Source: Natrinema soli (GTDB lineage: Archaea > Halobacteriota > Halobacteria > Halobacteriales > Natrialbaceae). Taken from it: DNA of 35,921 nt. Below are positions 32,613 through 35,921 of the stretch, one piece after another. The position numbers were made by a program, and so were the translations under genes. Where the stretch lies: NCBI RefSeq assembly GCF_028618695.1, contig NZ_JAQIVI010000350.1:1-35921 (forward strand), read 5' to 3'. The notes beneath the pieces are model-generated. The model saw nothing but the letters and a program-made list of their open reading frames with translations. It made no database searches and was not told the DNA's origin. Each line of letters opens with the position of its first letter. Position 1 is the first letter of the stretch.

Positions 32613-33275
32613 CTATCCGTATTCGTCTGGCGCGCGATCGTTCTCGAGCGTCGCGGTGATCAGTTCGGAAACGGCGCGCCGTATCCGCTGGGAGACCGCC
32701 GAATCCGAGATATCGAGCCGACCGGCGAGATCGTCCTGCGTGGCCCCGCGTGGGACCTCGAAGTAGCCGGCGTAGTAGGCCATCGTGAGGATCTCGTATT
32801 GTCGTTCGGTCAGGAAGTAGGTCTGCTCGTCGGACACCGACGAGTCGTACAGGTGGTTCACGTGAAACGAGACGCCCCGATCGAGACACTGGCTCCGGAA
32901 CGCCGACAGTGTGTCGCGATCGGGGAGGTGAACCCGTGCGCACCAGCCACCCTCAGCGCTCGTGATTCTGAAAGCGAACAGCCCGGCTTCGGCACAGCGA
33001 TCGGGAACGATCTCGAGATCGGTCTCGACGACGACGCGATAGATCGACCGGTTCTCGAACGTCGCGACGCACGTCGCGTTCGCGACGGTCGGATCTGCAG
33101 CCATCACCTCCTCGAGGGCCTCGTGCTCGTCGCCGAATGCGGAGACGAACTGGAGGCGTTGCTCGCAGGTCGTCGCTCCGTACTCGTACCGGAGCGTCAC
33201 GCCCGACCGTTGCTCGATCGTCGGTACTAACGGAAGCTCGTCGTGGACGAGGCGGATCGCTGCGATAAATCCCAT
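32613..33275 (-). CDS. Bat-type HTH regulator (bacterio-opsin activator HTH family)
   Basis: The protein has 220 residues, usual for single-domain Bat-like regulators. The N-terminal part (1-150) is the mixed alpha/beta sensor-like region of the family (MGFIAAIRLVHDELPLVPTI, YRVVVETDLEIVPD). The C-terminal HTH_10-type domain (about 158-212) reads LTERQYEILTMAYYAGYFEV, PRGATQDDLAGRLDISDSAV and SQRIRRAVSELI, the clearest family mark. It is a cytoplasmic DNA-binding regulator; the signal is unknown. ATG at 33275 matches the family start; a GTG at 33296 would lie almost at the predicted transcript start. A perfect palindrome at that position suggests self-control, and matching sites occur upstream of the beta-helix gene. 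Confidence 0.85.
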   Translation of the reverse strand: MGFIAAIRLVHDELPLVPTIEQRSGVTLRYEYGATTCEQRLQFVSAFGDEHEALEEVMAADPTVANATCVATFENRSIYRVVVETDLEIVPDRCAEAGLFAFRITSAEGGWCARVHLPDRDTLSAFRSQCLDRGVSFHVNHLYDSSVSDEQTYFLTERQYEILTMAYYAGYFEVPRGATQDDLAGRLDISDSAVSQRIRRAVSELITATLENDRAPDEYG

Positions 33276-33294
33276 TGAGAGATCGATGTCGTAC

Positions 33295-33306
33295 ACCGAT
33301 ATCGGT
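33295..33306. promoter_or_regulatory. Perfect palindrome at the Bat-type regulator promoter
   Basis: ACCGATATCGGT, a 12-bp perfect palindrome, is centred about 25 bases downstream of the TATA box, that is, on the predicted transcript start. A protein bound here would block transcription, so it is a candidate self-repression site. Confidence 0.55.
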
Positions 33307-33316
33307 CTCAGTGACC

Positions 33317-33329
33317 CATACTTATAGCG
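33317..33329 (-). promoter_or_regulatory. TATA box of the Bat-type regulator gene
   Basis: CGCTATAAGTATG on the minus strand predicts a start near 33298, giving a 23-base leader to the ATG at 33275 or almost none to the GTG at 33296. Confidence 0.55.
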
Positions 33330-33563
33330 CGGGTAAGAGTGTTGTCGGAGGCCGAATCGACCCGCTCGATTCGGTAGGGCAGACGGACTCCTATCAATCG
33401 GTTCCGGCGCACCAGCGACCCACCACGCGGGTGCGCCAGTACACAGTTCCAGCGCCCCGTCTCAGAGGGAGTATCGGAGACGGTCAGAGAGTCGGAATAG
33501 AGGACCGAGAGACGCGACCGAGTCGAGAGTCACGAAACGCGCGGTTGGCGACGATACTCCCTC

Positions 33564-35249
33564 TCAGTTCATGTACCCGAGATCGGCTAGCCGGTCCGTT
33601 ACGTCTCCGTCCGCTGCCGGTCGGTTCGTCTCTTCTCCCTCCTCGTACTCCGGATAGGATGTCGACTCGCCCGGATCGACAACGGGGACGACGTTGCCGT
33701 CCATGCGGTCGCTGTGGGGGACCCCCATCGCAGCCATGATCGTCGGCGCGACGTCGAAGAGGTGTGCCCGCTCGAGCGCGGCGTCTTCGTCGATTCCCTC
33801 GCCCGCCGCGACGAAGACCCCATCGAGCTTGTGGTTCCAGGGTTCGGCCGGGCTGAAGTAATCGCCCTCGCCCAGCTGCTCGGAGAGCATGTGTTCGAAG
33901 TCGGCGGGGATCGTGACGACGTCGACCGTCTCGTCGATATCGTCACCGTGGAAGTACTGCTCGCGCGGCGCGACCGTCTCGAAGAACGGCTCGCCATCGG
34001 GCGTCTCGACGGCCTGTAGCATCCGAATGAGACTCTCCCGGACTTCCTCGTACTCCTCCTGTGGAACGACGCCGTTCGGCTCCCGGCCCTCGAGATTGAT
34101 CCGAACGCCGAGTTCGGTCCGGGCGCGAACGTAGGCCTCCGATTCGGCGAAGTCCACCTGTTCGTTCGCCGTCCGAGTGACCCCACCCGGCGCGTGCTCG
34201 ATGGCGACGTCCGCCAGCCCGACCCGCTCGAGCGCGGTCCTGACACGCCGGGCGGTGACGCCGAATCGGGCGGCGACCGACGCCGCACGTGCGACCGTCC
34301 CCGGCTCCCACGTGTCGTACTCCTCGCCCTCGCGCAGGCGTCTGCGCATCGGCGTCCAGGACGGCATTCCCTTGCCGCTAGTCGTCGTCTCGAGGAACCC
34401 CACGTCGCGGAGGTACTCGTTGATCCGGAACTCGTAGCCGTCGTACGACCCCATCCCGTGGTCGCTCACGAGGAAGACGCGGTCCGGATCGCAGGCCTCG
34501 AGGATCGACGCGATCTGTTCGTCAGCAGCCTCGTACACGGGATCGATGTGCCGTTTCTCGCCGCTGAGTTCGTGGAAGACCGTGTCCGTCTTCTGGAACT
34601 GGACGAACCCGAAGTCCGGATCGAACTCGTCGGCGAGATAGCGAAACGCCTCCCCGCGCATTCGGACGAGATTCCGATACTCCTCGATCTTCGCGTCGTC
34701 CGAGAGCGAGTTATCGTCGCGCGTATAGTTCGGATAGACGCGATACTCTCCAATCGCGTCGCGGACCTCGTCCAGGAGCCCGTCGGGATGGCACGGCGGA
34801 TCCTCGGGGCCGAGGAATCCCGGGATGACCGCGCCGTCGAACTCGTCCGGCGGGTGGGTGACCGGAGCGTTGACGACGACGCTCGAGCGGTCGTGTCGAT
34901 CCAGCAGCGTCCACAGCGGATGCTCGTGGATGTCGTCGTTGCTCGTCACGTGCCAGTCGTAGCCGTCGTACCCGACGAAGCCGACCACGCCGTGTTTGCC
35001 GGGATTGACGCCGGTGTAGATCGATGGCCAGGCGCTCGGCGTCCACGGCGGGATCTGCGACTCGAGCGGCGCGGTCACTCCCGCCGAGCAGAGCCCCTCG
35101 ATGGCCGGAATCCGATCGTCTTCGAACAGCCGCTCGAACACCGGCAGACAGCCCGCATCGATGCCGATGAGCAGCGTGTCCAGCCCGTTCGATTCGCTCG
35201 CGGTACTCCCCGTCGATGTCGCGTCGTCACGACGAAACGCCCGAGTCAT
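33564..35249 (-). CDS. Alkaline-phosphatase-superfamily hydrolase (phosphodiesterase/nucleotide pyrophosphatase type)
   Basis: The protein has 561 residues. LLIGIDAGC (26-34; Asp31 as metal ligand) and the nucleophile region PPWTPSAWPSIYTGVNPGKH (67-86; Thr70 the likely nucleophile) are hallmarks, followed by VVNAPVTHPP, FVQFQKTDTVFH and LVSDHGMGSY (metal-binding Asp-His), and a late HKLDGVFVAAGEGI block with the final metal histidine. No signal peptide is seen, so it acts in the cytoplasm. Family members cleave phosphate or sulfate esters or diphosphates; similar genes recur in haloarchaeal glycosylation clusters, but the substrate here is unknown. ATG at 35249 is preferred over 35306 because the extra 19 residues are unlike the family. 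Confidence 0.85.
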   Translation of the reverse strand: MTRAFRRDDATSTGSTASESNGLDTLLIGIDAGCLPVFERLFEDDRIPAIEGLCSAGVTAPLESQIPPWTPSAWPSIYTGVNPGKHGVVGFVGYDGYDWHVTSNDDIHEHPLWTLLDRHDRSSVVVNAPVTHPPDEFDGAVIPGFLGPEDPPCHPDGLLDEVRDAIGEYRVYPNYTRDDNSLSDDAKIEEYRNLVRMRGEAFRYLADEFDPDFGFVQFQKTDTVFHELSGEKRHIDPVYEAADEQIASILEACDPDRVFLVSDHGMGSYDGYEFRINEYLRDVGFLETTTSGKGMPSWTPMRRRLREGEEYDTWEPGTVARAASVAARFGVTARRVRTALERVGLADVAIEHAPGGVTRTANEQVDFAESEAYVRARTELGVRINLEGREPNGVVPQEEYEEVRESLIRMLQAVETPDGEPFFETVAPREQYFHGDDIDETVDVVTIPADFEHMLSEQLGEGDYFSPAEPWNHKLDGVFVAAGEGIDEDAALERAHLFDVAPTIMAAMGVPHSDRMDGNVVPVVDPGESTSYPEYEEGEETNRPAADGDVTDRLADLGYMN

Positions 35250-35343
35250 CGTTTCTCTTGTCTGTTTATAACCAATAGTTTCGTTCGACCGCTGCCGTCG
35301 TCCCACGGCAGCAGTGTTGTTCGTTGCACCACGTATCTACACT

Positions 35344-35352
35344 CGATATAGG
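35344..35352 (-). promoter_or_regulatory. TATA box candidate for the phosphatase-like gene
   Basis: CCTATATCG on the minus strand predicts a start near 35322 and a leader of about 70 bases to ATG 35249. The TTATAAA at 35265-35271 is too close to that ATG to serve it. Confidence 0.35.
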
Positions 35353-35435
35353 ATACGGCACACTTCATTATCGATGCGTTAAACCCGACACAGAGGCCTG
35401 AATACCGCGTATTTGACAACTGAACCGATCGATGG

Positions 35436-35921
35436 TCACGACCGGATTCCGGCTATGGTCGCGATCGCGGTCTCGAGGATACCGACGGCATCGGCTTCCA
35501 GTCGTTCGGCCCTGGACTCGTCCCGTGCCTCGACCGTGAGCCGGACGACAGGTTCGGTACCGCTCGCACGCAGGAGGATCCAGCCGTCGTCGACGTCGAC
35601 GTAGACGCCGTCGAGCGTGTCGACGTCGTCGTATCGTTCGCTGACGCGATCACGAACCTGATTCATCACCGCGACTTTCTCCTCGACCGAAACCGACGCG
35701 CGGCGGATCGGGTGCGTCTCGACGCCGTCGACGAGCGACGAGAGCGACCCGCGATCGGCGACGAGTTCCACGAGTTTACACGCGGCGAGCGGGCCGTCTG
35801 GACACAGCGTCTCCTCGGGCCAGATCCACGCACCGCTCGGTTCGCCGCCGAAGACGACGTCCGGCCGCATCGCGCGGTCGGCAACGAACGTGTCGCCGAC
35901 CCGCGTTCGGCTCACCGACGC
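35436..35921 (-). CDS. glmM: Phosphoglucosamine mutase-like protein, C-terminal part, 5' end outside window
   Basis: The frame is open to the window edge, so only about 161 C-terminal residues are seen. FGGEPSGAWIWPE is the sugar-binding loop of domain 3 of alpha-D-phosphohexomutases, and RASGTEPVVRLTVEA is the phosphate-binding loop of domain 4. The branch with GGEPSGAW is that of haloarchaeal phosphoglucosamine mutases, which turn glucosamine-6-phosphate into glucosamine-1-phosphate in the cytoplasm; phosphomannomutase activity cannot be excluded. Together with glmS it covers the first two steps to UDP-GlcNAc and marks the right side of the glycan region. Confidence 0.85.
   Translation of the reverse strand, partial: ASVSRTRVGDTFVADRAMRPDVVFGGEPSGAWIWPEETLCPDGPLAACKLVELVADRGSLSSLVDGVETHPIRRASVSVEEKVAVMNQVRDRVSERYDDVDTLDGVYVDVDDGWILLRASGTEPVVRLTVEARDESRAERLEADAVGILETAIATIAGIRS

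Noticed and set aside
35262..35273. TTATAAA as the TATA box for the phosphatase-like gene start at 35249
   Set aside because: It is only about 19 bases from the ATG, so the transcript would begin inside the gene; the element at 35344-35352 fits better.

Overview
The window looks like haloarchaeal chromosome (class Halobacteria, probably Natrialbales; placement inferred from gene content and style). It is GC-rich, the proteins are strongly acidic, TATA boxes lie about 27 nt upstream of very short or absent 5' leaders, and exported proteins carry twin-arginine (Tat) signals, two of them with lipoboxes.

Layout. (1) 1-3.1 kb: housekeeping genes: the 3' end of a prephenate dehydrogenase, an Rsm22-type methyltransferase overlapping it, and surE. 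(2) 3.1-7.05 kb: a loose stretch with a small winged-helix protein, a 59-residue protein, a decayed zinc-ribbon gene, an anchored Asp/Gly-repeat surface protein and about 0.9 kb with no clear gene. (3) 7.05-8.9 kb: glmS (-), and at the far right edge glmM (-), which together feed amino-sugar synthesis. (4) 9.4-28.5 kb: two directly repeated, non-coding, MITE-like elements bracket about 19 kb. Inside are a membrane-anchored winged-helix regulator, a tightly packed sugar operon (nucleotide-sugar dehydrogenase, GT2, DUF354, GT4, polytopic GT-C-like protein), a broken metal-dependent hydrolase gene next to a DUF1616 membrane protein, two more HTH proteins with membrane segments, an asparagine-synthase-like protein without the glutaminase cysteine, a Tat lipoprotein deacetylase and its degenerate paralogue, a Tat zinc peptidase/amidohydrolase-like protein with a PKD domain, and a second GT2. 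(5) 28.7-35.9 kb: a polysaccharide flippase, a Tat-exported parallel beta-helix protein, a Bat-type HTH regulator, an alkaline-phosphatase-superfamily hydrolase and partial glmM.

How it fits together (inference): GlmS and GlmM lead toward UDP-amino sugars; the dehydrogenase oxidises one to an amino-uronic acid; the glycosyltransferases assemble a lipid-linked glycan; the flippase exports it; and Tat-exported deacetylase, hydrolase and beta-helix proteins modify it outside. The asparagine-synthase-like gene suggests an amide or related decoration. Regulation appears dense: five small HTH proteins, three with predicted membrane segments, plus palindromic sites around the promoters of the Bat-type regulator and the beta-helix gene. 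No tRNA, rRNA, CRISPR array or transposase gene was seen.
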